DNA of 64,000 nucleotides. Origin: Vibrio cortegadensis (GTDB lineage Bacteria > Pseudomonadota > Gammaproteobacteria > Enterobacterales > Vibrionaceae). The notes beneath the pieces were generated by a model. That model saw only the letters and a program-made list of their open reading frames with translations, had not been told where the DNA came from and searched no databases. Below are positions 25,978 through 35,398 of this stretch, in pieces. Each line of letters opens with the position of its first letter. The stretch's first letter is position 1. The stretch covers positions 1-64,000 of the forward strand of contig NZ_AP025473.1 in assembly GCF_024347395.1 (NCBI RefSeq), written 5' to 3'. The position numbers and the translations under genes were made by a program.

Positions 25978-27570
25978 ATGGATAAATATAAGCAAGAGTG
26001 GATTCAGGTGGCGTTAGACATTACATCTGGAATTTCGGAACAAGACCGTTTTGTTCGACTATTAGCAACGGTTCGAAATATGTTGAAGTGCGATGCGTCC
26101 GCACTATTGATCTATCAAGATCAGCACTTCACTCCACTCGCAACTAATGGCTTAAGTGATGATGTAATGGGGCGTCGATTCGATATTGAGCAGCATCCGC
26201 GTTTAGAAGCTATTGCAAGAGCGGGTGATGTTGTTCGATTTCCTTCTGACAGCGACCTCCCTGATCCTTACGACGGCCTAATTCCAAATCATGAGGACGA
26301 GTTAAAGGTACATGCATGTATCGGCTTACCTTTATTGCAAGATGACCGACTTATTGGCGCGGTCACCATTGATGCTTTTGATCCTATGCAGTTCAGCCGT
26401 TTCTCTGATCATGAGCTACGTTTGATCAGTGCGCTTGCTGCAAGTAGCCTTCATACCGCTCTATTGATGGAAAGACTGGAACGCAACGCTGGCGTCAACC
26501 ACAGTGACATGTCCCAAGCCCATACACGTGCAACGCAGCAAGAGATCATTGGTCAGTCAGAGGCTATGATTGAGCTTAAAAATCAAATCAGCGCTGTCGC
26601 GAATACTGACCTCTCCGTTCTTGTTATGGGTGAAACGGGCGTTGGTAAAGAACTGGTGGCTCAGGCCATTCATGCTCAATCACAACGAAACGAGGAAGCA
26701 TTAGTTTATTTAAATTGCGCTGCGCTGCCTGAATCTGTTGCTGAAAGTGAGTTGTTTGGACACATAAAAGGGGCCTTTACTGGCGCGATCAGTAACCGAA
26801 AAGGTAAGTTCGAACTGGCAAATAAGGGAACGCTATTTCTCGACGAAATTGGTGAGTTATCGTTAGGCTTACAAGCGAAACTGCTTCGCGCTTTGCAATA
26901 CGGGGATATACAGCGTGTCGGTGATGACAGCCACATCAAAGTTGATGTTCGCATTGTCGCGGCGACCAACCGGATCATGCATGAAGAGGTAAAAACAGGG
27001 CAGTTCAGAGCTGATTTATACCATCGCTTGAGCGTTTTTCCAATATTCGTTCCACCACTTCGTAAGCGCGATAAAGATGTCATCTTACTTGCTGGTTTTT
27101 TTGCAGAACGCTGCCAACATAAACTGAATATTGCCAGTATCAACCTTTCTGCTCCAGTACTTGCGCTTTTGCTGCAAAGCCGTTGGTTAGGTAATGTTCG
27201 TGAGCTAGAACATGCAATCAATCGCGCGGCGGTTTTAGCAAGAGCGGAATCAAATAGTGCCCACCTCACACTGCAACCCCATCACTTTCAAATGAGTAAT
27301 GAACCAGACAGGTTATTGGATATTGAGACTCACCTAAATGCCAGTAGTGCCAATGGACAGCAATCTCACTCTGACAACGATCTTACTAACCTGCACAACT
27401 TTGAGCATTTACAAGATTTAGAGCTAAAACGAGCGACAGAGCAGTTTCAAACTCAGTTTATTCAGCACGCCTATTTAGAAAACGAACAAAACCTCAGTGC
27501 GACTGCTAAACAGCTTGGACTTAACCCCGGGAACCTGCATCGATTAATGAAGCGACTCGGATTGAAATAG
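25978..27570 (+). CDS. norR: NO-responsive sigma-54 activator NorR
   Basis: A 530-residue regulator divergent from norVW. Residues 1-170 are a GAF domain that would hold the NO-sensing mononuclear iron. Residues corresponding to the E. coli ligands are present: Arg75, Asp96, Asp99, Cys114 and Asp132. Residues about 190-420 are the AAA+ domain with Walker A GETGVGKE (218-225) and the sigma-54 contact loop GAFTGA (265-270). The C-terminus is a Fis-type HTH (LSATAKQLGLNPGNLHRLMKRLGLK). A longer frame from 25948 has no better start than ATG 25978. Confidence 0.95.
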   Translation: MDKYKQEWIQVALDITSGISEQDRFVRLLATVRNMLKCDASALLIYQDQHFTPLATNGLSDDVMGRRFDIEQHPRLEAIARAGDVVRFPSDSDLPDPYDGLIPNHEDELKVHACIGLPLLQDDRLIGAVTIDAFDPMQFSRFSDHELRLISALAASSLHTALLMERLERNAGVNHSDMSQAHTRATQQEIIGQSEAMIELKNQISAVANTDLSVLVMGETGVGKELVAQAIHAQSQRNEEALVYLNCAALPESVAESELFGHIKGAFTGAISNRKGKFELANKGTLFLDEIGELSLGLQAKLLRALQYGDIQRVGDDSHIKVDVRIVAATNRIMHEEVKTGQFRADLYHRLSVFPIFVPPLRKRDKDVILLAGFFAERCQHKLNIASINLSAPVLALLLQSRWLGNVRELEHAINRAAVLARAESNSAHLTLQPHHFQMSNEPDRLLDIETHLNASSANGQQSHSDNDLTNLHNFEHLQDLELKRATEQFQTQFIQHAYLENEQNLSATAKQLGLNPGNLHRLMKRLGLK

Positions 27571-27598
27571 CGTAGCGCCTGAACGTTTACCCTAAACC

Positions 27599-27630
27599 AA
27601 AAGAACCCAGCCATCGCTGAGTTCTTTTTT
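27599..27630 (+). terminator. Terminator of norR
   Basis: Stem AAAAGAAC-CAGC / GCTG-GTTCTTTT (one internal mismatch) with loop CATC and a TTTTTT tail, about 30 bp past the norR stop. Confidence 0.85.
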
Positions 27631-27674
27631 ATTTGTTGCTTAGAGCATTTCGAATGCTAACAAGCGAATGCCCT

Positions 27675-27709
27675 GCTTTTAGCTTTTAGCTTTTAGCTTT
27701 TAGCTTTTA
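27675..27709. repeat. Heptanucleotide tandem repeat containing the gcvT stop codon
   Basis: Five perfect copies of GCTTTTA from 27675 to 27709; the TAA stop of gcvT is 27707-27709 (minus strand). Confidence 0.92.
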
Positions 27710-28840
27710 GCCACGGTAGTAACGTTGTGGAACGAATGGCATTTTTTCTACTGTCATTGGGAGTTTTTTACCACGAACGTCAGCAAAAATTTCAGTCCCA
27801 ATCACCGCTAAATCTGTGCGTACATAAGCCATTGATACAGGTTTACCCGCATTCGGCCCTGCCGTTCCGCTGGTTACGACACCCACTTGATTGCCTTCCG
27901 CATCAAATAGTTCAGCGCCTTCACGCACAGGCGCTTTCGTTTGACCAACCAGACCAACACGCTTACGCTTCACATCTTTCGTGATCAGCTGATCCAGAAT
28001 AATATCGGCACCAGGGAAACCACCAGCACGTTCGCCATCAGTACGACGAACCTTTTGAATACCCCAAAGCAAGCTTGCTTCAACAGGTGTGGTAGTCGTA
28101 TCTAAATCGTGACCGTATAGGCAAAGACCACACTCTAAACGTAGAGAATCACGCGCACCAAGACCAATCCATTCAACTTCAGTTTCCGCTGTTAATTTAC
28201 GAGCGAGAGCATCTGCATGATCATTAGGAACCGAAATTTCGTAACCATCTTCACCCGTGTAACCACTGCGGCTCACGATGCATTCCACGCCATCAATGTC
28301 TAATTTTTGCACATCCATGAACAGCATGTCAGCGACAGCTGGTTGAAAACGAGCAAGCACTTCTGCGGCTTTTGGCCCTTGCAGCGCAAGTAGCGCACGA
28401 TCGTCAATCACTTCAAGCTCAACATCCGTTGGAAGGTGAGCAATCAGGTGGTCGATATCTTGTGCTTTGCACGCGGCATTAACAACAACGAATAGGTGAT
28501 CGCCAAGGTTAGCCACCATCAAATCATCCATAATACCGCCTTGCTCATTAGTAAAGAACGCGTAACGCTGCTTACCTGATGGCAAATCAATTATGTCCAC
28601 TGGAACCAAAGACTCAAGAACTTTTGCTGCGTTCGCACCATGGAGACGAAGTTGACCCATATGAGAAACATCAAACAGACCCGCAGCATCACGACAATGT
28701 AAATGCTCTTTCTTCACGCCAAGCGGGTATTGCACTGGCATATCATAGCCAGCAAACGGCACCATTTTCGCGCCAACTTCTACGTGCAAAGCGTGTAAAG
28801 GGGTTTTCAGCATTTCTTGATTAACGTTTTCTTGAGTCAT
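27707..28840 (-). CDS. gcvT: Aminomethyltransferase, glycine cleavage T protein
   Basis: GcvT transfers the methylene unit from the aminomethyl-lipoyl group of GcvH to tetrahydrofolate and releases ammonia. The 377-residue product has the family's usual motifs: KMVPFAGYDMPVQYPLG, HCRDAAGLFDVSHMGQ with the catalytic Asp-containing segment, SRSGYTGEDGYEI, and LGARDSLRLECGLCLYGHDLD. ATG 28840 is preceded by TGGAGA. It is transcribed away from the XRE regulator and the glyA-gcvHP arm, and ends within a heptamer repeat. Confidence 0.95.
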   Translation of the reverse strand: MTQENVNQEMLKTPLHALHVEVGAKMVPFAGYDMPVQYPLGVKKEHLHCRDAAGLFDVSHMGQLRLHGANAAKVLESLVPVDIIDLPSGKQRYAFFTNEQGGIMDDLMVANLGDHLFVVVNAACKAQDIDHLIAHLPTDVELEVIDDRALLALQGPKAAEVLARFQPAVADMLFMDVQKLDIDGVECIVSRSGYTGEDGYEISVPNDHADALARKLTAETEVEWIGLGARDSLRLECGLCLYGHDLDTTTTPVEASLLWGIQKVRRTDGERAGGFPGADIILDQLITKDVKRKRVGLVGQTKAPVREGAELFDAEGNQVGVVTSGTAGPNAGKPVSMAYVRTDLAVIGTEIFADVRGKKLPMTVEKMPFVPQRYYRG

Positions 28841-29220
28841 TTTATTTCTCCATTAAGCCAGACCCAGCAAATTCGAGTATGTAGCTTGTGATCTTAACTA
28901 AGCCGAACTTCTCTTGAGCGCAGCCTAATCAGCAAGTGATGAAAAAATGAATAATGAGTTTGACGCTTGCCAGCCTCATCAATCAAAAGTTTCTCTTAAG
29001 TAAACTATGTTCACTATAGTAAACAAGCATGACTGTTTTTACACCTTTAACAAGATTAAAACAGCTAAAAATGTGACATTTAACAGTTTTATTACATTCA
29101 AAATTCAGCCTGAAAGCGAGATAAAATCACTTCCAAGCATTAAAACAGTATCTATTTCAGCTAGATACAGACAAAGGCAAACGGTTGCATCCACTATAAG
29201 AAAATTCACCTTTTATCGAA
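28841..29220. other. Upstream region of gcvT
   Basis: A 380-bp gap between gcvT and the XRE-cupin gene. It contains the palindrome at 29008 and no recognisable glycine riboswitch aptamer. The short plus-strand frame at 29007-29267 looks like noise. Confidence 0.5.
29008..29025. promoter_or_regulatory. Putative operator upstream of gcvT
   Basis: TGTTCACTATAGTAAACA is an 18-bp palindrome with a single mismatched pair, 168 bp before the gcvT ATG. Its reverse complement matches the 29962 palindrome at 13 of 18 positions, with core CTATAG in common. Candidate site for the neighbouring XRE-cupin regulator. Confidence 0.6.
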
Positions 29221-29844
29221 TTACTTTGCTGTTACCCACAAAATATGCGCATCTTCATCACTCGTAGAGATCAACATATGCCCCATATTTGCGTCGTAAT
29301 AAACGCTGTCCCCTTCACTTAATTCGACAGGTTCATAAAACTCAGAATAAAACATCACATTGCCAGAAAGAATAAGCAGGAACTCTTCCCCATCGTGTCG
29401 AACCCAGTCCCCATATTCATCAAACGAACGGGCATGAACACGACTCTTGAACGGCATCATTTTTTTATTAGAAAGTTGCGTCGCAAGCAGTTCATGTTCA
29501 TATGTCGGCGTAGGGTGTGATTTACCTAAACCTGACTTGGTAATATCGCGACGCCCTGTCGCCACCTTTTTCCTTGGTGGTTCAAACAGTTGAGGCATAT
29601 CTATTTGTAAACCAAGAGCCAATTTTTGCATAGCCTGAAACGTGGGCGAAATCTGTTCATTTTCAATTTTGCTCAAGGTTGAACGCGCTAAACCTGTACG
29701 CTGGCTTGCCTCTTCCAGCGTTATACCTAACTTGCTACGAACCTCTTTAATTCGTTGTCCCAATTTTAATGGTTCTATATTTTGATCTTGGGATTCCTTC
29801 GCCAAGGTCAGGGACGGGTATTCGTCATAGATATCTTCCGACAT
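29221..29844 (-). CDS. XRE-family regulator with C-terminal cupin domain
   Basis: A 207-residue protein. Residues about 25-85 are a Xre/Cro HTH (LGQRIKEVRSKLGITLEEASQRTGLARSTLSKIENEQISPTFQAMQKLA). Residues about 130-205 are a small cupin (VRHDGEEFLLILSGNVMFYSEFYEPVELSEGDSVYYDANMGHML), which would sense a small molecule. ATG 29844 follows AGAGGG. It lies between gcvT and glyA-gcvH-gcvP, and related palindromes occur upstream of both arms, so it probably controls glycine cleavage and serine-glycine interconversion (inference). The ligand could be glycine or a related amino acid. Confidence 0.85.
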   Translation of the reverse strand: MSEDIYDEYPSLTLAKESQDQNIEPLKLGQRIKEVRSKLGITLEEASQRTGLARSTLSKIENEQISPTFQAMQKLALGLQIDMPQLFEPPRKKVATGRRDITKSGLGKSHPTPTYEHELLATQLSNKKMMPFKSRVHARSFDEYGDWVRHDGEEFLLILSGNVMFYSEFYEPVELSEGDSVYYDANMGHMLISTSDEDAHILWVTAK

Positions 29845-29961
29845 ATTTCCCTCTATATTTTAATACTTCCTGTCTAATTATCATTGTTGCACGAAGCTCT
29901 TAATTGATTAAAGGGCATACAGGCAAATAAAGCGTGCTCCCTGTAGCAAAAACAGAAACTC

Positions 29962-29979
29962 TGTTTCCTATAGGAAATT
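29962..29979. promoter_or_regulatory. Putative operator between the XRE gene and glyA
   Basis: TTTCCTATAGGAAA (29964-29977) is a perfect 14-bp palindrome, 120 bp upstream of the XRE-cupin gene and 250 bp before glyA. It shares the TGTTT-CTATAG pattern of the gcvT-side site. Confidence 0.65.
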
Positions 29980-30226
29980 TTTGATTGATTATTGGCGCAA
30001 CGAAAGTTATGTTATCGACTTGTTAGATGAAGAGATGCTATTTCAAGTTTGGACAAATTGACTTATTAACATTTACGCCAAGCTGATTTTTACCCATTTG
30101 GGACACTATATTCGCACTGCAATGGCCCTACACTTTACGTTACAACCAATGCAGACACATACGAAAGACCAGATGAACGAACAACAATAATTCAAGTTCA
30201 TCAGCTAATTTGGAAGGTCATCTACA

Positions 30227-31522
30227 ATGAATAACACTTATCAGAATCACAGCTTAGAAAGTTTTTTCTCAACGAATCTTGCTGCTACAGACGACGCTGT
30301 TTTTGCGGGAATCCAAGCTGAAAATGCTCGCCAAAATGAACAGATCGAATTAATCGCTTCAGAAAACATTGTTTCTAAAGCCGTTATGCAAGCTCAAGGC
30401 ACATGTTTAACCAACAAATATGCTGAAGGTTATCCTGGTCGCCGTTATTACGGTGGTTGCGAACATGTCGATACTGTTGAAGCTATCGCTATCGAACGTG
30501 CGAAAAAACTTTTTAATTGTGAATACGCAAACGTTCAACCTCACTCTGGCGCACAAGCCAATGGTGCAGTAAAACTTGCGTTACTCACACCTGGAGACAC
30601 TATCTTAGGAATGTCTCTGGATGCTGGCGGCCACTTAACTCATGGTGCTCGCCCTGCTCTTTCTGGTAAGTGGTTCAACGCGGTTCAATACGGCGTAGAT
30701 AAAGAGACATTAGAAATCGATTACGATGCTGTTCTTGAACTGGCTAAAGAGCATCAACCTAAGATGATCATTGCGGGTGGCTCTGCTATTCCACGCGTTA
30801 TCGATTTTGCTAAATTCCGTGAAATTGCCGATGAAGTAGGCGCAATTTTGATGGTCGATATGGCGCACATTGCTGGCCTTATCGCAACAGGCGCACACCC
30901 TAGCCCACTACCACACGCTCACGTTGTAACAACAACAACGCACAAAACACTGCGTGGCCCTCGTGGCGGTATGATTCTGACTAACCACGAAGACATCAAT
31001 AAAAAGATTAATTCTGCCGTATTCCCAGGCCTTCAAGGTGGCCCGCTGATGCACGTTATCGCATCGAAAGCCGTCGCATTTGGTGAAGCCCTTGGCCCTG
31101 AGTTCAGCACATATATCGATTCAGTGATCGAGAACGCAAAAGTTCTTGCTGAAGTGTTGCAAACTCGCGGTTGTGACATCGTGACTGGCGGAACTGACAC
31201 ACACCTAATGCTGGTTGACCTTCGCCCTAAAGGCCTAAAAGGCAACAAGACAGAAGAAGCTTTAGAACGTGCAGGGATCACATGTAACAAAAATGGAATT
31301 CCATTCGATACAGAAAAACCTATGATTACATCTGGCATCCGATTGGGTACACCAGCTGGCACTAGCCGTGGTTTCGGCAGTGAAGAATTCAAACTCATCG
31401 GAGAGTGGATTGGTGACGTTCTGGATGGGCTTGTAGAACACCCTGAAGGTAACGCAGAAGTAGAACAGCGCGTTCGCAAACAAGTGAAAGAGCTCTGTAA
31501 CCGATTCCCTCTATACCGTTAA
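30227..31522 (+). CDS. glyA: Serine hydroxymethyltransferase GlyA
   Basis: A 431-residue PLP enzyme interconverting serine and glycine with methylene-tetrahydrofolate. The PLP-binding Lys240 lies in VTTTTHKTLRGPRGGMIL; ELIASENIVSKAVMQAQGT and YAEGYPGRRYYGGCEHVD are family signatures. It is slightly longer at the N-terminus than E. coli GlyA (about 417 residues). Placed 62 bp before gcvH, this is probably a second, catabolism-linked copy beside a housekeeping glyA elsewhere (inference). Ribosome site GGAAGG. Confidence 0.95.
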   Translation: MNNTYQNHSLESFFSTNLAATDDAVFAGIQAENARQNEQIELIASENIVSKAVMQAQGTCLTNKYAEGYPGRRYYGGCEHVDTVEAIAIERAKKLFNCEYANVQPHSGAQANGAVKLALLTPGDTILGMSLDAGGHLTHGARPALSGKWFNAVQYGVDKETLEIDYDAVLELAKEHQPKMIIAGGSAIPRVIDFAKFREIADEVGAILMVDMAHIAGLIATGAHPSPLPHAHVVTTTTHKTLRGPRGGMILTNHEDINKKINSAVFPGLQGGPLMHVIASKAVAFGEALGPEFSTYIDSVIENAKVLAEVLQTRGCDIVTGGTDTHLMLVDLRPKGLKGNKTEEALERAGITCNKNGIPFDTEKPMITSGIRLGTPAGTSRGFGSEEFKLIGEWIGDVLDGLVEHPEGNAEVEQRVRKQVKELCNRFPLYR

Positions 31523-31584
31523 TACATTTAGATTTAATGACTAACTGGATATAAATCCGAACATAACTTTTTTGGAGATTAGCA

Positions 31585-31965
31585 ATGGACAACACACTGA
31601 AGTTTGCAGAAAGCCACGAATGGGTAAAAGACAACGGTGACGGTACTGTAACTATTGGTATTTCAGAGCACGCTCAAGAAATGCTAGGTGACGTAGTATT
31701 CGTAGACCTGCCAGAAGAAGGTGACGAAGTTGAAGCAGGTGAAAGCTTTTCACTTGTTGAATCTGTAAAAGCGGCATCGGACATCTACGCACCTGTTACT
31801 GGTGAAATTGTTGAAATCAACGAAGAACTTGAAGACAGCCCAGAGCTAATCAACGAAGAGTCTTATGAAGGTGGTTGGATTGTTAAAGTGAAGCTTGCTG
31901 ATGCATCTGAACTAGACAATCTAAAAGGTGCAGAAGAGTACCTTGCTAGCATTGAAGAAGATTAA
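31585..31965 (+). CDS. gcvH: Glycine cleavage system H protein
   Basis: GcvH is the lipoylated carrier that shuttles the aminomethyl group between GcvP, GcvT and the lipoamide dehydrogenase. The 126-residue product is of normal length. The lipoylation site is Lys62 in SLVESVKAASDIYAPVTG, and the N-terminus YTESHEWV-like motif appears as KFAESHEWVKDNGDGTVTIGISEHAQ. Operon with glyA and gcvP. Confidence 0.96.
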   Translation: MDNTLKFAESHEWVKDNGDGTVTIGISEHAQEMLGDVVFVDLPEEGDEVEAGESFSLVESVKAASDIYAPVTGEIVEINEELEDSPELINEESYEGGWIVKVKLADASELDNLKGAEEYLASIEED

Positions 31966-31998
31966 TTAGCGCAACATATTAAAGAGTAACCGCTCTAT

Positions 31999-32022
31999 CA
32001 AAGCTGCTCTTTCGAGGGCAGC
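31999..32022 (+). promoter_or_regulatory. Hairpin between gcvH and gcvP
   Basis: Stem AAGCTGC / GCAGCTT with a short loop and a weak T-rich tail (AATTTT) in the 175-bp gcvH-gcvP gap. It may modulate readthrough or mRNA stability. Confidence 0.5.
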
Positions 32023-32140
32023 TTAATTTTAGGAACGCATACTTTAGATACAAGGAACGTTTAAGAGTCGTTCTCTTAATCGCATTTCTAAAGATTGAGT
32101 GTGAAATATTTGTTTGACCAGCCAAGAGAAGATTATTGCC

Positions 32141-35032
32141 ATGACTCAGCCACATAGCCAATTGCTTACCGACTTAGGTACTCAAAACGAATTTGTTGCC
32201 CGCCATAACGGCCCGAACAAATCAGATCAGCAAAAAATGTTAGATATGATCAACGCCACCAGCCTTGAATCACTTATCGATGAAACAGTTCCTGCTCAAA
32301 TTCGTCTAGAAAAACCAATGTCCCTTGCCGCGCCTCAAAGCGAATATGACATGCTCGTCACATTGAAGCAGTTTGCCAATCAAAACCAAATCAAACGCAC
32401 TTTCATTGGCCAAGGTTACTACAACACATTTACTCCTAACGTTATTCTGCGTAACGTTCTGGAAAATCCAGGCTGGTACACTGCGTACACACCGTACCAA
32501 CCTGAAATATCTCAAGGCCGTCTAGAAGCGCTGCTTAATTACCAACAAATGGTAATGGATTTAACAGGCATGGACATCGCAAACGCCTCTCTGCTTGATG
32601 AAGCAACGGCCGCAGGCGAAGCGATGACGCTATGTAAACGTGCAGGCAAAAGCAAAAGCAAAGTCTTCTTCGTAGCAGACGATGTTCACCCACAAACACT
32701 AGAAGTTGTAAAAACTCGTGCTGAGTTCATCGGCTTTGAAGTGATGGTTGGCGCACTTGAAACACTCGCAGAGCAAGACGTATTTGGTGCCTTGGTTCAA
32801 TACCCAGGTACAACAGGTGAAGTTCGCGATTTAACCGATATCATCTCTGCCGCTCAAGCAAACAAAATCGTCGTGACGGTTGCGACAGACCTTCTGGCTT
32901 CTGCTCTTCTAAAACCGGCGGGTGAAATGGGCGCGGATGTCGTTATCGGTTCTGCTCAACGCTTCGGTGTACCTATGGGTTACGGTGGCCCTCACGCGGC
33001 ATTCATGGCGACTCGTGAAAAACACAAACGTACTATGCCAGGTCGTGTTATCGGTGTTTCTATCGATACAAAAGGCAACCAAGCACTGCGTATGGCAATG
33101 CAAACTCGTGAGCAACATATCCGCCGCGAGAAAGCGACATCAAACATCTGTACCGCTCAAGCTCTGCTGGCAAACATGGCTTCATTCTATGCGGTTTATC
33201 ATGGTGCTGAAGGCTTGCGCACTATCGCTCGCCGCACTCATCACCTAACAGCAATTCTAGCAGCAGGTTTAACAAAATCTGGATACGAACTGGCTCACAA
33301 CAGCTTCTTCGACACCATCACTATTAACACTAATACGCCAAACAGTGGCGACAACACGACTTCACTGTTTAATAAAGCACAACAAGCAGATATCAACCTA
33401 CGCAAACTTGAGAATCAATTAGGCGTAAGTATCGATGAAACAACAACAACCGCTGATATCCAAGATTTGTTTGCCATTTTCGGTGTAGATGAAGACGTCA
33501 ATGCGCTTTCAACTGAAATTTCAAACAATGAATTTGCAGCGATTCCACAAAGCTGTCGTCGTGAATCTAAGTACCTAACGCACCCAGTGTTTAACACTCA
33601 CCATAGTGAAACACAGATGATGCGTTACCTGAAAAAGCTTGAGAACAAAGACTTCTCGCTGACTCACGGTATGATTCCACTAGGCAGTTGTACGATGAAG
33701 CTTAATGCCGCTGCGGAAATGATTCCGGTAACATGGCCTGAATTCGGTTCAATCCACCCATTCGCTCCATTAGAGCAGGCTGCAGGTTACACAGCACTCG
33801 CAAAAGATCTTAAAGAGAAGCTATGTGAAATCACTGGCTATGATGATTTCTCGCTGCAACCTAACTCAGGTGCTTCAGGTGAATACGCAGGTTTAATCGC
33901 GATTCAACGTTACCACGCAAGCCGTGGCGAAGGTCATCGCAATGTATGTTTGATTCCAAGCTCTGCACACGGTACGAACCCTGCAACGGCATCTATGGTT
34001 TCAATGAAAGTAGTGGTAACTAAGTGTGATGAAGATGGCAACATCGACATGGCTGATTTGGCTGCTAAAATCGAGAAGCACAGAGACAACCTAGCAAGCA
34101 TCATGATCACCTACCCTTCTACACACGGTGTGTACGAAGAACAAGTGAAAGAAGTATGTGAAATGGTTCATGAAGCGGGCGGCCAAGTTTACCTTGATGG
34201 CGCGAACATGAACGCTCAAGTGGGTCTAACTAGCCCGGGCTTCATCGGCTCTGATGTTTCGCACCTTAACTTACACAAAACGTTCTGTATTCCACACGGC
34301 GGCGGCGGCCCGGGTATGGGTCCTATCGGTGTTAAATCTCACCTAGCACCTTTCCTTCCTGGTCATATCGAAAATGGCGTTGAAGGCAGCGACTATGCCG
34401 TATCCGCAGCCGATTTAGGCAGTGCTTCTATTCTTCCTATCTCTTGGGCATACATTGCAATGATGGGTGAACCGGGCCTAACGGACGCAACGAAAGTCGC
34501 GATTCTAAATGCTAACTACGTGATGGAACGTTTACGTCCTCACTACCCTGTTCTTTACCGCGGTACAAACGGCCGTGTTGCTCACGAATGTATTATCGAT
34601 ATTCGTCCACTTAAAGAAGAGACAGGCATTAGCGAAGAAGACATTGCAAAACGTCTAATGGATTACGGTTTCCACGCGCCAACTATGTCGTTCCCTGTTG
34701 CGGGTACTTTGATGGTTGAGCCAACTGAATCGGAAGATTTAGAAGAGCTAAACCGTTTCTGTGAAGCGATGATTGCGATTCGTGAAGAGATGGCAGCAGT
34801 GAAAAATGGCGAGTGGCCACTAGACAATAACCCACTGGTGAATGCACCTCATACTCAAGCGGATCTAATGTCTGTAGAGTGGGATCACCCATACTCACGT
34901 GAACTGGCTTGCTTCCCATCAAATGCAGCGAAAGATGCGAAATACTGGCCAACCGTGAACCGCGTCGATAACGTATATGGCGACCGTAACTTAATTTGTA
35001 GCTGCCCAAGTATCGACAACTACGAAGATTAA
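32141..35032 (+). CDS. gcvP: Glycine dehydrogenase (decarboxylating), P protein
   Basis: GcvP decarboxylates glycine and loads the aminomethyl group onto GcvH-lipoate. The 963-residue product is the single-chain bacterial form (fused alpha and beta halves). The PLP-binding Lys713 is in LNLHKTFCIPHGGGGPGMGPIGV. ARHNGPN near the N-terminus and the C-terminal MVEPTESEDLEELNRFCEAMIAIREE are typical. ATG 32141 is preferred over an in-frame TTG at 32114. A strong terminator follows. Confidence 0.96.
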   Translation: MTQPHSQLLTDLGTQNEFVARHNGPNKSDQQKMLDMINATSLESLIDETVPAQIRLEKPMSLAAPQSEYDMLVTLKQFANQNQIKRTFIGQGYYNTFTPNVILRNVLENPGWYTAYTPYQPEISQGRLEALLNYQQMVMDLTGMDIANASLLDEATAAGEAMTLCKRAGKSKSKVFFVADDVHPQTLEVVKTRAEFIGFEVMVGALETLAEQDVFGALVQYPGTTGEVRDLTDIISAAQANKIVVTVATDLLASALLKPAGEMGADVVIGSAQRFGVPMGYGGPHAAFMATREKHKRTMPGRVIGVSIDTKGNQALRMAMQTREQHIRREKATSNICTAQALLANMASFYAVYHGAEGLRTIARRTHHLTAILAAGLTKSGYELAHNSFFDTITINTNTPNSGDNTTSLFNKAQQADINLRKLENQLGVSIDETTTTADIQDLFAIFGVDEDVNALSTEISNNEFAAIPQSCRRESKYLTHPVFNTHHSETQMMRYLKKLENKDFSLTHGMIPLGSCTMKLNAAAEMIPVTWPEFGSIHPFAPLEQAAGYTALAKDLKEKLCEITGYDDFSLQPNSGASGEYAGLIAIQRYHASRGEGHRNVCLIPSSAHGTNPATASMVSMKVVVTKCDEDGNIDMADLAAKIEKHRDNLASIMITYPSTHGVYEEQVKEVCEMVHEAGGQVYLDGANMNAQVGLTSPGFIGSDVSHLNLHKTFCIPHGGGGPGMGPIGVKSHLAPFLPGHIENGVEGSDYAVSAADLGSASILPISWAYIAMMGEPGLTDATKVAILNANYVMERLRPHYPVLYRGTNGRVAHECIIDIRPLKEETGISEEDIAKRLMDYGFHAPTMSFPVAGTLMVEPTESEDLEELNRFCEAMIAIREEMAAVKNGEWPLDNNPLVNAPHTQADLMSVEWDHPYSRELACFPSNAAKDAKYWPTVNRVDNVYGDRNLICSCPSIDNYED

Positions 35033-35080
35033 GAAACAAGTTGAGGATAACTAATTAAGTTGGTTAATTCTTAATAATTC

Positions 35081-35115
35081 AAAAGCGAACCTCTACGAGG
35101 TTCGCTTTTTTTTTT
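35081..35115 (+). terminator. Terminator of glyA-gcvH-gcvP
   Basis: A 13-bp perfect stem AAAAGCGAACCTC / GAGGTTCGCTTTT with loop TAC and ten T residues. Confidence 0.96.
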
Positions 35116-35398
35116 GCTCAAATTGAAAATGAAAGACATCGGTGAAACAAAGCAAACTCTCATGCGTCGTAATTAAAACTCATCTTTGGACAAAAATGAG
35201 TCAGTGGCCTTGCTAAATTAGTAATCAATGGATTACTTCAAGTTTAGGAAACTTAGCCAAACATAAGGCAAGGCCGACCCTTTTCGCTTACTTCTATCCC
35301 ACATACTTACGCTTGCTTTCTTGAATTCCCAGCGAACAAAATCCTTTGCTTGTTGCAGAGCCAAACAGCGTTGAGAAAACAGCAGCGAAAATATCGAC
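35116..35398. other. Left boundary of the accessory region
   Basis: This gap between the gcvP terminator and the two-TM protein gene carries the first copy of the 24-bp direct repeat (35213-35236). No gene was seen. Confidence 0.5.
35213..35236. repeat. 24-bp direct repeat, left copy
   Basis: It begins CTAAATTAGTAAT and ends CAATGGATTAC. The second copy at 41029-41052 differs only at one position (C to T). The inner GTAATC-AATG-GATTAC is itself a hairpin-forming palindrome. The copies bracket the CHAT gene and the two-TM gene. Confidence 0.85.

Noticed and set aside
28841..30226. Glycine riboswitch upstream of gcvT or glyA
   Set aside because: Neither upstream region shows the conserved aptamer blocks on its coding strand. 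A covariance-model search would be the decisive test.
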